A stretch of 64,000 bases of DNA from Micromonospora sp. FIMYZ51 (GTDB lineage Bacteria; Actinomycetota; Actinomycetes; Mycobacteriales; Micromonosporaceae). Shown piece after piece: positions 28,702 to 37,799 of this stretch. The translations under genes and the position numbers were made by a program. The stretch covers positions 1-64,000 of the forward strand of contig NZ_CP134706.1 of NCBI RefSeq assembly GCF_038246755.1. The letters run 5' to 3'. Below the pieces are notes generated by a model. That model was given only the letters and a program-made list of their open reading frames with translations, did not search any database and was not told where the DNA came from. How positions within the stretch are numbered: position 1 is the stretch's first letter; each line of letters starts with the position of its first letter.

Positions 28702-29685
28702 GTGAGTACCGGATCTCCCCGCGTCCTGCCTGCCGACGGTGATCTTGCCGAGGCCGCCGCTGTGCTGCGTACGGGCGGGTTGGTGGCCTTTCCCACCGAG
28801 ACCGTCTACGGCCTGGGCGCGAATGCGTTGGACGCGCGGGCGGCGGCCCGGATCTTCGAGGCGAAGCAGCGGCCGAGTTTCGATCCGCTGATCACCCATC
28901 TTGCCGATGCGGCCGATCTGGAGCCGCTGGTGGGGCCGGTGCCGCCGAGCGTGACAGCGCTGGTGGACCGGTTCTGGCCGGGGCCGCTGACGCTGATCGT
29001 GGACCGGCCGGACGCGATCCCGCCGATCGTCACCTCGGGCCTGGCCACGATGGCGATCCGGGTGCCGGACAACGGGTACGCACGCCGGCTGATCGCCGCT
29101 GCGGGTGTGCCGGTGGCCGCGCCGAGTGCGAACCGGTTCGGCCAGCTCAGCCCGACCCGCGCCGAGCACGTGGTGCAGGGGCTGGGGGCCGCCGTGGAGG
29201 TGGTGCTCGACGGCGGGCCGACCCGCTGCGGCATCGAGTCCACGATCGTGGACGCGCGCGGCGACCGTCCGGTGGTGCTGCGGCTCGGCGCGCTGCCGGT
29301 CGAGGAGGTGGAGAAGGTCACCGGCCCGGTGTCCATCCGCCTGGGCAACTCGGGTCAGCCGGTCGCGCCGGGCGCGCTGGCCGCGCACTACGCCCCGGGT
29401 ACGCCGCTGCGGTTGCTGGCCGATGGTGCGCCGCCGGTTGAGGGCGGAGACCAGCGGGGTTACCTGGCGTTCCGGGACCGGCCGGCCGGCGACTGGGCGG
29501 CGGTGGAGGTGCTCTCGGCGTCGGGTGACCTGACCGAGGCGGCGGCGCGACTCTTCGAGGCGCTGCACCGGTTGGACGCGACCGGAATCAGCGAGATCGT
29601 CGCCGAGCCGGTGCCGGAGACGGGCGTCGGGCGGGCGGTCAACGACCGGCTGCGCCGGGCGGCTGCCACCTGGCGGCCACACTAG
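28702..29685 (+). CDS. L-threonylcarbamoyladenylate synthase (Sua5 type)
   Basis: The enzyme makes threonylcarbamoyl-AMP for the universal t6A37 tRNA modification. The 327-residue long form has an N-terminal YrdC/TsaC domain (LRTGGLVAFPTETVYGLGANA; KQRPSFDPL; SAPSANRFG-type segment PSANRFGQLSPT) and a C-terminal Sua5 domain (APGALAAHYAPGTPLRL). The GTG at 28702, with TGAGGA just upstream, is preferred over a TTG at 28633. Actinobacteria usually carry a second, short copy next to prmC; this one stands alone, convergent with the P-type ATPase gene. Confidence 0.9.
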   Translation: MSTGSPRVLPADGDLAEAAAVLRTGGLVAFPTETVYGLGANALDARAAARIFEAKQRPSFDPLITHLADAADLEPLVGPVPPSVTALVDRFWPGPLTLIVDRPDAIPPIVTSGLATMAIRVPDNGYARRLIAAAGVPVAAPSANRFGQLSPTRAEHVVQGLGAAVEVVLDGGPTRCGIESTIVDARGDRPVVLRLGALPVEEVEKVTGPVSIRLGNSGQPVAPGALAAHYAPGTPLRLLADGAPPVEGGDQRGYLAFRDRPAGDWAAVEVLSASGDLTEAAARLFEALHRLDATGISEIVAEPVPETGVGRAVNDRLRRAAATWRPH

Positions 29686-29703
29686 ATCGGGCGGACCGGC
29701 CGG

Positions 29704-32700
29704 TCAGGACGTCTGCTCCACCGGCTCGGCCACCCGCCCGATCTCGCCGTGCTGCTTCGCGCCATCGTGCGGCGTTCCGCCGGCCTGCTGCACGTCGCGG
29801 TGCTGCACGTCGCGGTGCTGCACGTCGCGGTGCTGCACGTCGCGGTGCTGCACGTCGTGGTGCTGCTCGGGCGAGGGGCCGGGCGGTGCGTCGTCGGGCT
29901 GCGGGAGCCGGGCGACCAGCCGGGTGAGGGCGCCGTTGGCCAGGGTGGCGCCGAGCGCGGAACCGGTCGCGATGGTCCAGCCGACCGGGCCGAGCGGGGT
30001 GCAGCCGAAGAAGTGGCTCACCCCGGGGGTCTGCACCACCAGGACCAGCGCACCGACCGAGGCGGCGGTGGAGGCGAGCACGGCGGGGCTGGTGCCGCCG
30101 GCCAGCACCGTCTGGCCGAGCTGCGTACCGACCAGGGAGACCAGCGCGACGGTGCCGGCGCGTCGGCGGGTACCGGTGTAGCGGGCCAACGCCCAACCGG
30201 CGGTGGCGCCGAGCGTGGTGGCGGCGGCACGCAGCCCGATCTCCCGGGTCATTGTCGCGCCGAGCGAGTTGTCCGGTCCCTCGCGGAGCAGGTCGTCGGC
30301 GTGTGCGCTGTCGCCGGGTGGCCGGACGGCGATCGCCAGCGCGGGAGCCATGTCGGTGAGCAGGTTGACCAGGAGCAGTTGGCGGCCGTTGAGCGCGGCC
30401 CGACCGGTGGCGGCGGCGGTAAGCACGCTGAAGGCGATCTCACCGAGGTTGCCGCCGACCAGGATGCTCAGCGCGTGCCGTACCGACGACCACATCGCCC
30501 GGCCCTCGACAAGCGTGGCGATGATGGTCTCCAGCCGGTCGTCGGTGACCACCAGGTCGGCCGCTGCGCGGGCCGCCGGGGTGCCCCGTTGACCGAGGGC
30601 GATGCCGACGTCGGCGAGCCGGATGGCGGGTGCGTCGTTGGCGCCGTCGCCGGTCATCGCGACGGTACGCCCGTACTTCTGAAGGGCCTGGATGATGCGG
30701 ACCTTGTGTGCCGGGGTGCAGCGGGCCACCACGTCGGTGGCGGCGAGCCGGGCGGCCAGGGCGTCGTCGTCGAGCTGGTCGAGTTCGATCGCGGTGACCA
30801 CCCGCTGGGCGTCCCCGTCGCTGATGGCGGCGGCGATCGCCTCTGCGGTCGCCGGGTGGTCACCGGTGATCATGATGGTGTGGACGCCGGCCTGCCGGAT
30901 CCGGCGGACGGCCGGCGCGGCGCTGGTGCGTACCACGTCGGCGAGCGCCAGGAAGCCGGTGAAGACCAGGTCCTGCACGTTGTCGTCGGTGATGGCGGGG
31001 TCGTCGATGACGGACTCGGCGACGGCGAGGATCCGGTGACCGGCCTTGGCCCGCTCGGCGAGCAGCCGGTGCAGTTCGGCCCGACCGGCGTCGTCGAGCG
31101 GCAGGTCTCGGCCGCCGCTGCGGCGGGTGGTGCAGCGGGGCAGCACCTTCTCCGGCGCGCCCTTGACGCTGAGCAGCGTCCGTCCCTGCGTCTCGCCGAC
31201 GCTGGCGTGGTAGCCGCGGGACGGTTCGAACGGCAGGCCGCCCCGGGCCGACCAGTCCGGTGCGCCGGTCTGCTCGCAGACGCCTGCGGCGGTAGCGCCG
31301 CGCCGCACCGCCTGGTCGGTCTGCATGGACAGTTCCGCCGGGTCGGCGGCGGCGGGGGTGGCCCGCAGCGCCGTCGCGAGGGTGCGCCGCAGCCGCTCGT
31401 CGAGCCGGTCCACCGGCGCGTACCCGTCGGTGTCGCCCACCGCGGCGAGCATCAGATGGCCCTCGGTGAGGGTGCCGGTCTTGTCGAAGCAGAGCACGTC
31501 GACCCGCCCCAGCGCCTCGATGGTGCGCGGGTTGCGGACCAGCGCGCGGTGTTCGGCCAGCCGCCGGGCGGCGGCCAGTTGGGCGGCGCTGACCAGGAAC
31601 GGCAGCCCCTCGGGCACCGAGGCGACGGCCAGGTTCGCCGCGGTCGCCGCCGTCTGGGCCAGGGGTACGCCGCGCAGCAGCCCGGCGCCGACCACCGCCA
31701 CGGCCGACCCGGCGGCCAGCGGAAGGGCGGTACGGGTCAGCCGGCCCAGCCGTGCTTCGACTCCTCCGCCGGGTGGCGCCTGCTGGGCCAGGGCCAGGCT
31801 CCGTCCGGCCTCGGTGTCGGCCCCGGTGGCCACCACCACGCCGATGCCGTGCCCGGCGGCGATCGTGGTGCCCTCGTACAGCATCGAGCGGCGTTCGGCC
31901 ACGGCGGCGGCCACCACCGGCTGTTCGGTCTTGGTGACCGGCAGCGACTCGCCGGTCAGGGAGGACTCGTCGGCCTCCAGCCCGACCGCCTCCAGCACCC
32001 GGCAGTCGGCCGGTACGGCGTCGCCGGAGTCGAGCACGATCACGTCGCCGGGCACCAGATCGTCGGCGGGTACCACCCGTTCGGTGCCGGCGCGGCGGAC
32101 CCGGGCGGTGACCGCCGAGCGGGACAGCAGTTCGGACAGCGCCTTCTCGGTGTTGCGCTGGTGCACCGCGCCGACCAGCGCGGATCCGCCGATCACCCCG
32201 CCGACGAGGGCGGCGTCGACAAGCGAGCCGAAGCTGGCGGAGAGCGCCGCACCGGCGGCGAGTACCGGGGTGAGCGGGTTTGACAACTCGTCGACGAAGG
32301 CCCGCAGCAGGCCGCCCGGGCCGGGCGTCTCGCCGGGGCCGGCGGCCTGTCGGCGTTCGGCCTCGGCTTCGGTGAGTCCGTCCGGTCCGGTGTCGAGTTG
32401 GTCGAGGACGGTGGGCACCGGCATCAGGTGCCAGGCGGTGATCGCGGGTGCGGGTGAGTCGGTGCGGTCGGAGATTCGGCTGGCCCGCCACACGCCGTGG
32501 GCGAAGGCCAGGGCCGCGGCGCCGTTGACCGAGGCGAGCGTGCGGCGCGGCAGGTGCAGGGGACTTGTGGTGAGCGCGGTGAGGGCACCGAGGCCGGTGC
32601 CGGCCAGGCCGATCCGCATGTTCTGCGCGGTCATCCGGCGGGCCACCCCGGCCGCTTCGACGATGAGCGCGACGCTCCGCAGATCGGTGCCGACCAGCAG

Positions 32701-34293
32701 GTGTGCGCCCCACGGCGGAAGCGCCTCCGGCTCGGCGAAGCCCAGTCCGCAGTCGGACGCGGCGAGCGCCGACCGGTCTCCGGAGACCAGCATGACCACC
32801 GAGCCCGCGCGTTGCAGGGCGCGTACCGATTCGGTGAGCCGGTCGCCGCCGGAGATCAGCGCGTCGGCGCCGTACCGTTGGGCGTCGTCGCCGGCCACGA
32901 TGAGCCGTAAGCCGGCCTGGCGGGCGATGGTGGGTAGGGCGTCGACGCCCGGTGCCGGTTCCGGCTCGACCCGCAGCAGGGCCGCCAGGGCGTCGCCCTT
33001 GGCGAGGCCGAGCAGGTCGCTGCCGCGTTCGCGCAGCCGGCGGCTGTCGTTGGTGTCGCCGGGGTCGCGGGCGCCGAGGCGGTCCAGCGGACCGAGCCGC
33101 CAGCCGTCCAGGTGGCGTACGTCGGCCGGGGCCGCCGGTTCGAAGAGTTCGAACGCCCGCGCGGCGACCTGCGACGTGTCGGCGCCGGGCAGCGGGGCGA
33201 GGTCGGCCAGTACGCACCGGTCGGAGCCGAGTACCCGGGCGTCCAGGACGAGGGTGTCGATCCGGTCCAGTTCCCGCAGCACACCGCGGTCCATCGCGAT
33301 GACGCCGCGCCTGGCGAGGATGCGGCCGAGTTGGGCGGCGTACCCCTCGCGACCGCTGCCGGGTGCCTTCGGCAGCGCGGCGAGGCCCAGTGCGGCGGCC
33401 CGTTTCGGGCCGACCACCGGCGTCGCTGCGGCGAAGGTCGCGGCTCCGCTGGCGAGCATCCGGCTGCGGTACCGCTCGACCGGGCCGTGCGGTTTCGGGC
33501 AGGGGCGTTCGTCCAGCGGCGCGCGGGCGACGGCCCGGTCCGGCTCGCCGGTGAGTTGCGGCTCGGCCTTGGTCCAGGTGCGTTGCTGGGCGAGTCCTTC
33601 GCCCCACTGCACGACGCGCTGTGCCCCGTCGAGCACGATGCCGGCCCAGCCGCCGGTGAGGCCCTGCACCACCGCTTCGGCGAGCGGAAAGAGCACCTCG
33701 GCGCGGGGGTCGCGACGGATGCCCAGGCCGGCCAGGGCGTGCAGCTTCGGGTGCAGGTCGACCGCCGCGAGCAGACCGGCCACCTCGGCCGGGACCGGGG
33801 TGACGGGCAGGATCCGGGTGGCTGCGGAGATGGTGAGCCCGAGCGCGTCGGAGGCGAGCGCGCCGAGCGTACGAGCGGTGCGCGGTCCTTCCTCCGGCGG
33901 ATGCGGTGGGGGGATCTCCGGGTCCGGTTCGTGCGGGCAGGTGCGTTCGGTGCGGGCGATGGTGCTGATCAGGTCGCGCAGCTTCGGTTCCGGCGTACCG
34001 ACCGCCACGACCACCCGCCCGGACGGCGCGTTGACCCGGGCCCAGCGGACGCCCGGCATCCGTTCCAACGCCGCCTCGACCTGGCGGGCCAGCGTGTCCC
34101 CGCCGTCCTGGCAGACGCCGTGCACCTCGATGTGGTAGCGGCCCGGGCGGGACCAGACCCGCCGGCTGGTCAGGCCGAGCGTGCGGGCCAGCCGACCGGC
34201 GGCGGCACCGACGCCGCGGGTGGCGTCGTGCACCAGCGGCGGGACGGCGACCGGCGGCCGGAGGCGACGGGTGAGGTCGCCCAGGGCGGTCAT
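29704..34293 (-). CDS. Giant CtpI-like P-type cation ATPase
   Basis: A 1,529-residue P-type ATPase, far longer than typical (about 700-900). It resembles mycobacterial CtpI in length and layout. Roughly the first 600 residues hold a degenerate heavy-metal-associated fold (HIEVHGVCQDGG..., no CxxC) and a duplicated, apparently inactive ATPase-like part. The active core follows: SLTGES actuator loop, phosphorylation motif DKTGTLTEG near residue 935, TGDGANDAPAIR hinge motif and C-terminal membrane segments. The transported ion is unknown. The extreme C-terminus is a five-copy pentapeptide repeat (see 29791-29865). The 3' end is 18 bp from the convergent gene. Confidence 0.88.
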   Translation of the reverse strand: MTALGDLTRRLRPPVAVPPLVHDATRGVGAAAGRLARTLGLTSRRVWSRPGRYHIEVHGVCQDGGDTLARQVEAALERMPGVRWARVNAPSGRVVVAVGTPEPKLRDLISTIARTERTCPHEPDPEIPPPHPPEEGPRTARTLGALASDALGLTISAATRILPVTPVPAEVAGLLAAVDLHPKLHALAGLGIRRDPRAEVLFPLAEAVVQGLTGGWAGIVLDGAQRVVQWGEGLAQQRTWTKAEPQLTGEPDRAVARAPLDERPCPKPHGPVERYRSRMLASGAATFAAATPVVGPKRAAALGLAALPKAPGSGREGYAAQLGRILARRGVIAMDRGVLRELDRIDTLVLDARVLGSDRCVLADLAPLPGADTSQVAARAFELFEPAAPADVRHLDGWRLGPLDRLGARDPGDTNDSRRLRERGSDLLGLAKGDALAALLRVEPEPAPGVDALPTIARQAGLRLIVAGDDAQRYGADALISGGDRLTESVRALQRAGSVVMLVSGDRSALAASDCGLGFAEPEALPPWGAHLLVGTDLRSVALIVEAAGVARRMTAQNMRIGLAGTGLGALTALTTSPLHLPRRTLASVNGAAALAFAHGVWRASRISDRTDSPAPAITAWHLMPVPTVLDQLDTGPDGLTEAEAERRQAAGPGETPGPGGLLRAFVDELSNPLTPVLAAGAALSASFGSLVDAALVGGVIGGSALVGAVHQRNTEKALSELLSRSAVTARVRRAGTERVVPADDLVPGDVIVLDSGDAVPADCRVLEAVGLEADESSLTGESLPVTKTEQPVVAAAVAERRSMLYEGTTIAAGHGIGVVVATGADTEAGRSLALAQQAPPGGGVEARLGRLTRTALPLAAGSAVAVVGAGLLRGVPLAQTAATAANLAVASVPEGLPFLVSAAQLAAARRLAEHRALVRNPRTIEALGRVDVLCFDKTGTLTEGHLMLAAVGDTDGYAPVDRLDERLRRTLATALRATPAAADPAELSMQTDQAVRRGATAAGVCEQTGAPDWSARGGLPFEPSRGYHASVGETQGRTLLSVKGAPEKVLPRCTTRRSGGRDLPLDDAGRAELHRLLAERAKAGHRILAVAESVIDDPAITDDNVQDLVFTGFLALADVVRTSAAPAVRRIRQAGVHTIMITGDHPATAEAIAAAISDGDAQRVVTAIELDQLDDDALAARLAATDVVARCTPAHKVRIIQALQKYGRTVAMTGDGANDAPAIRLADVGIALGQRGTPAARAAADLVVTDDRLETIIATLVEGRAMWSSVRHALSILVGGNLGEIAFSVLTAAATGRAALNGRQLLLVNLLTDMAPALAIAVRPPGDSAHADDLLREGPDNSLGATMTREIGLRAAATTLGATAGWALARYTGTRRRAGTVALVSLVGTQLGQTVLAGGTSPAVLASTAASVGALVLVVQTPGVSHFFGCTPLGPVGWTIATGSALGATLANGALTRLVARLPQPDDAPPGPSPEQHHDVQHRDVQHRDVQHRDVQHRDVQQAGGTPHDGAKQHGEIGRVAEPVEQTS
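29791..29865 (-). repeat. Five 15-bp tandem repeats in the ATPase C-terminus
   Basis: Five head-to-tail copies of CACGTCGCGGTGCTG (plus-strand reading); the last has one change. On the coding strand they encode QHRDV-type pentapeptides near the C-terminus. The unit is in frame, so copy-number change would not disrupt the protein. Confidence 0.9.
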
Positions 34294-34581
34294 CGACCGG
34301 TACGACGGGTCAGGTGGTCCACCGGCCGCCCGCTGCTCCTGCCGTGCCGCATGTCGCCTCCTACCGTTCGTACCCGGCGGCCTGGCTTCCCACCGGCGCG
34401 TCCCTTATGCCCGTCGGGACGGTGCAGTTTCCTGCTCGGCACCGACCGGGCGGACCGGGATGGCGGACGCGGGATGGGTGGACTCGGAATGGGTGGACTC
34501 GGAATGGGCGGGCGCGGGGGCGGGCCGGACTCGGGCCGGGCGGACCGGGATGGGTGGCGGAGTAAGCGCGGTCACAGTTGA

Positions 34582-34599
34582 CCTCAAGGTGGGTTGAGG
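34582..34599 (+). promoter_or_regulatory. SoxR/MerR-type operator before the MFS gene
   Basis: CCTCAA-N6-TTGAGG, the 18-bp dyad layout of SoxR boxes, extended by one matching pair on each side. A TTGACC hexamer (34578-34583) overlaps its left edge. With the 19-bp spacer used by MerR-family promoters the -10 would be GAGGCT at 34603-34608, and the ATG follows at 34615. The operator was read directly; the regulator identity is inferred and no MerR gene is in the window. Confidence 0.65.
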
Positions 34600-34614
34600 T
34601 CCGAGGCTTGGGGC

Positions 34615-36003
34615 ATGACCGTCACCGCTGAACCGCCGCCGCCGATCACGGCGGGTTCGCTGCTCGTTCCTCGGCTGCGGGCGATGACGGTGGGCAGCGT
34701 GGCGCTTGTTTCGCTGCTGGCGTTCGAGGCGCTTGCGGTGGGCACCGCCATGCCGACCGTCGCACGCGCCCTGGACGGGCTGGCCCTCTACGGGATCGCC
34801 TTCGGCGGCCCGTTCGCCGCCGGCGTGGTGGCGATGGTGCTCTCCGGTGCCTGGTGTGACTCGCGGGGGCCGCGCGCCCCGATGTGGGTCGGGCTGGCCG
34901 GGTTCGTCGCCGGCTTGTTGCTGGCCGGCGGGGCGACTGCGATGGGCGCGCTTGTGGTCGGCCGGATCGTGCAGGGCTTCGGCTCCGGCCTGCTGTCGGT
35001 CGCCCTCTACGTCATCGTGGCGCAGGCGTATCCGGAACACCTGCACCGCCGGATCTTCGCCGCGTTCGCCGCCGCGTGGGTCGTACCGTCGCTGGTCGGG
35101 CCGCTGGTGGCCGGGCTGGTGGTGGAACACTTCGGCTGGCGCTGGGTCTTCCTGGCGGTGCCGCTGGTGGCGGTGCCGGCGGTGCTGCTGATCCACCCGG
35201 GTCTGCGGTCGATCGGCCCGGCCCGGAGTGCGGATGCGCCCCTCCGGCGGCGGGCGCACACGTGGGGGCGGATCGGCTGGGCCTGCGGGGCGGGGGTGAG
35301 CGCCGCACTGTTGCACATCGGGGGCCAGCAGCGTGGCGCTACCGCCGTGGCCCTGGTCGGGCTGGCCCTGGTCGGGCTGCTGGTCTGTGCGCCACGACTG
35401 CTGCCCGCCGGTTTCCTGCGCGCCGGGCGGGGCCTGCCCACCGTGGTCGGCCTGCGCGGGCTGGCCTCCGGGGCCTTCGTCGCCGCCGAGGTGGTGATCC
35501 CGTTGATGCTGTCCCGGGAGCGCGGTTTCTCGCCCACGGCGGCCGGGCTGGTGCTGACCACCGGCGCGCTCAGCTGGTCGTTGGGCTCCTGGGTGCAGGG
35601 CCGGATCCGGGCACCCCGGTCCCGGGCCACCCTGCCGAGAGTGGGACTCGGCTGCATCACCGTCGGCACCGCGGTGGTGGGCGGCACCGTCGCGCCGGCG
35701 GTGCCGGTCTGGGTGGGCGTGTTCGGCTGGGCGGTGGCCGGTCTCGGCATGGGTCTGCTCTACCCGTCCCTGTCGGTGCTCACCCTGGAACTGTCCGTCC
35801 CCGGCGAGCAGGGCCGCAACAGTTCCTCGCTGCAACTGTGCGACTCCCTCGCGGCGGCGGCCGTGCTGGCGCTGACCGGCACGGTGCTCGCCGCCGGGGC
35901 GGCGCCCGGACCGGGCAGTTACGCGGGCACCCTCGTGGTGGCCGCCGGGCTGGCGCTGGTTGGTGTGCTGCTCGCCGGCCGGGTGGTGCCACCGACCCGG
36001 TGA
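34615..36003 (+). CDS. MFS transporter (drug-exporter type)
   Basis: A 462-residue major facilitator with about 14 hydrophobic segments, matching the DHA2-like drug/proton antiporters. It has the loop 2-3 motif GAWCDSRGPRAPM and a GRIVQGFGSGLLSVALYVIV segment equivalent to motif C. The substrate is unknown. It starts 15 bp after a SoxR/MerR-type operator, suggesting induction by a small or redox-active compound. The NAD(P)H-binding gene 69 bp downstream is probably co-transcribed. Confidence 0.87.
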   Translation: MTVTAEPPPPITAGSLLVPRLRAMTVGSVALVSLLAFEALAVGTAMPTVARALDGLALYGIAFGGPFAAGVVAMVLSGAWCDSRGPRAPMWVGLAGFVAGLLLAGGATAMGALVVGRIVQGFGSGLLSVALYVIVAQAYPEHLHRRIFAAFAAAWVVPSLVGPLVAGLVVEHFGWRWVFLAVPLVAVPAVLLIHPGLRSIGPARSADAPLRRRAHTWGRIGWACGAGVSAALLHIGGQQRGATAVALVGLALVGLLVCAPRLLPAGFLRAGRGLPTVVGLRGLASGAFVAAEVVIPLMLSRERGFSPTAAGLVLTTGALSWSLGSWVQGRIRAPRSRATLPRVGLGCITVGTAVVGGTVAPAVPVWVGVFGWAVAGLGMGLLYPSLSVLTLELSVPGEQGRNSSSLQLCDSLAAAAVLALTGTVLAAGAAPGPGSYAGTLVVAAGLALVGVLLAGRVVPPTR

Positions 36004-36072
36004 GTCGGGTCACAATTGTCACGCCGTCGTCCGCCCGACCCGTCGTCCGGTTATCCGACGAAAGAGGTCGAC

Positions 36073-36852
36073 ATGCGGGTACTGGTCACCGGAGCGAGCG
36101 GAACGCTGGGCAGGGCGCTGCTGCCCCGGCTGCCTGCGGCGGGATTCGAGGTGCGGGGCGTCAGCCGGCGGGTGCGTACCGCCCCCGGGTTCGAGTGGAT
36201 GGTCGCGGACCTGGCCACCGGTGCGGGGGTCGCCGAGGCGGTGGCCGGGATGGACGCCGTGCTGCACCTGGCCTCCTCGCCCGGACGGCGCAGCCGGGAG
36301 ATCGACGTGGCCGGCACCCGCCGGCTGGTCGAGGCCGCCGCGACGGCCGGCGTACGGCACCTGGTGTTCGTCTCGATCGTCGGCGTGGACCGGGTGCCGT
36401 ACGCGTACTACCGGCACAAGTTGGCCGCCGAGCAGGTCGTGGCGGCTGGTGCGGTGCCGTGGACGGTGTTACGGGCCACCCAGTTCCTGGAGTTCATCGA
36501 CCAACTGCTGCACGCCGCCAGTCGGTTCGGCCCGGTGATCGGGGACCGAGCGGTGGTGGCGCAGCCGGTCGACACGGGCGAGGTGGCGGAGAAGCTGATC
36601 GAGTTGCTGCGTGCCGGGCCCCGCAACGGCATCGTCGAGTACGGCGGTCCCGAGGTGCAGCGTTTCGACGAGGCGGTACGGATGTGGCGGCGGGCACGCA
36701 ACTCCCGCCGTCCGGTGCTGCCGCTGCGCTATCCCGGGCGGCTCGGTCGGGAGTTGCGTTCGGGTGGCCTGGTCACCGCCGCGCAACCGACGGGCCGGCG
36801 GACGTGGGCCGACTACCTGACCGACACGTACGGGCGAACCGGGACAAGATGA
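36073..36852 (+). CDS. NAD(P)H-binding oxidoreductase (NmrA/atypical SDR)
   Basis: A 259-residue Rossmann protein starting MRVLVTGASGTLGRALLPRL with the GxxGxxG nucleotide loop. It has a VFVSIVGVDRVPYAYYRHKLAAE segment holding a YxxxK-like pair. It belongs to the NmrA-like/atypical short-chain dehydrogenase group; the substrate is unknown. The ATG at 36073 has the good site AAAGAGG five bases upstream; an upstream in-frame start is less likely. Proteins of this group occur in actinobacterial SoxR regulons, consistent with the operator before the MFS gene. Confidence 0.85.
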   Translation: MRVLVTGASGTLGRALLPRLPAAGFEVRGVSRRVRTAPGFEWMVADLATGAGVAEAVAGMDAVLHLASSPGRRSREIDVAGTRRLVEAAATAGVRHLVFVSIVGVDRVPYAYYRHKLAAEQVVAAGAVPWTVLRATQFLEFIDQLLHAASRFGPVIGDRAVVAQPVDTGEVAEKLIELLRAGPRNGIVEYGGPEVQRFDEAVRMWRRARNSRRPVLPLRYPGRLGRELRSGGLVTAAQPTGRRTWADYLTDTYGRTGTR

Positions 36853-36889
36853 CAATTATTCTCGTTCGTGCTCGGCCTACCGTCGGCCC

Positions 36890-37084
36890 ATGCTCACCTT
36901 CATCGCGACCAGCCTCCTGTACGTCTGCGGGTTCGTCTTCCTCTACGGGGTGATCCGGCTCGCCGTCCGGCATGCGCTTGAGGACATCGAGGTCCGGCGA
37001 GTCCAGGCGCAGCGGGCGGAGGAGATGGCCGCGGCCCGGGACCAGGCGATGCTTCGGGATCACGGCTTCCTCACCAACGGCTGA
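36890..37084 (+). CDS. Small single-pass membrane protein, 64 aa
   Basis: 64 residues: one N-terminal membrane segment (TFIATSLLYVCGFVFLYGVI) and a charged coiled-coil-like tail (RHALEDIEVRRVQAQRAEEMAAARDQ). No family recognised. It lies 37 bp after the oxidoreductase gene. Coding status rests on the clear segment and strong GC3 bias. Confidence 0.65.
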   Translation: MLTFIATSLLYVCGFVFLYGVIRLAVRHALEDIEVRRVQAQRAEEMAAARDQAMLRDHGFLTNG

Positions 37085-37180
37085 CCGCCGACGTCTCGGG
37101 TGACTCGCCGGTGCTCGTGGTGGGACGGTGGCGGGTGCTGGTGACCGGGCCGGGTGCCGGATGCGACGATCACCCCCGTG

Positions 37181-37729
37181 ATGGGATCGTTGCAGACCGA
37201 GCCGGCGCGTACCCGGCCTGACCTGCTGGCCCCGGCGGTCAGCACGGCGTTGGCCCAGTGGCCCGCCGATGCCCCGGTGGACGTCGACTCGGTGCTGGTG
37301 GCGCCGATCGACCCCGAGCTCGCCGACACCGCCGCCTTCTGTGCGGCGTACGAGGTGGGCCTGGACGAGTCGGCGAACTGCGTGGTGGTCGCCGGCAAGC
37401 GCGAGGGAGTGCTCCGGTACGCGGCCTGCCTGGTGCTCGCCACGACCAGAGCCGACGTCAACGGGGTGGCCCGGCGGGCGCTGGACGTCCGTAAGGCGAG
37501 CTTTGCGCCGATGGCCGACGCGGTCGAGTCGACCGGCATGGAGTACGGCGGCATCACCCCGATCGGCCTGCCCGCGCAGTGGCCGATCCTGGTCGACGCG
37601 CGGGTGGCTGCCATGCCGTACGTCATCGTCGGTTCCGGCGTACGGCACAGCAAGATCGCGCTACCCGGTGCGGCGCTGGCCGCGCTCCCCGGCGCCCGGG
37701 TGGTGGAGGACCTGGCCCGGCCAGCCTGA
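37181..37729 (+). CDS. YbaK/EbsC-type aminoacyl-tRNA deacylase
   Basis: A 182-residue protein of the YbaK/ProX family, which clears mischarged tRNAs. Visible features are ESANCVVVAGKREGVLRYAACLVLATTRADVN in the centre, the lysine of RKASFAPM, and GGITPIGLPAQWPILVD. ATG 37181 (MGSLQTEPARTRPDLLAP) is preferred over GTG 37154 because the family tends to begin here. It is convergent with the FrnE gene across the parS-like site. Confidence 0.85.
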   Translation: MGSLQTEPARTRPDLLAPAVSTALAQWPADAPVDVDSVLVAPIDPELADTAAFCAAYEVGLDESANCVVVAGKREGVLRYAACLVLATTRADVNGVARRALDVRKASFAPMADAVESTGMEYGGITPIGLPAQWPILVDARVAAMPYVIVGSGVRHSKIALPGAALAALPGARVVEDLARPA

Positions 37730-37749
37730 CCGTCGATCGACGTCGATGT

Positions 37750-37765
37750 TGTTGCACGTGAAACA
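37750..37765. promoter_or_regulatory. parS: parS-like centromere site
   Basis: TGTTGCACGTGAAACA matches the ParB-binding consensus TGTTTCACGTGAAACA at 15 of 16 positions. It lies in the convergent gap between the YbaK and FrnE genes, about 36 kb from oriC, where actinobacteria cluster parS sites. It is embedded in a 10-bp inverted repeat (37741-37750 with 37762-37771). It was the only such match found by eye in the window. Confidence 0.75.
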
Positions 37766-37799
37766 TCGACGGCCCCGGCGATGCCGGCAGCGCCGTTGC

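Noticed and set aside
30860..33607. 915-codon frame of Arg/Gly/Pro-rich sequence within the ATPase gene
   Set aside because: Out-of-frame reading of the ATPase gene with implausible composition.
36850..36866. Fur/Zur-like dyad TGACAATTATTCTCG before the small membrane protein
   Set aside because: Only 5 of 7 arm positions are symmetric and no metal-related gene follows; probably chance A/T-rich sequence.
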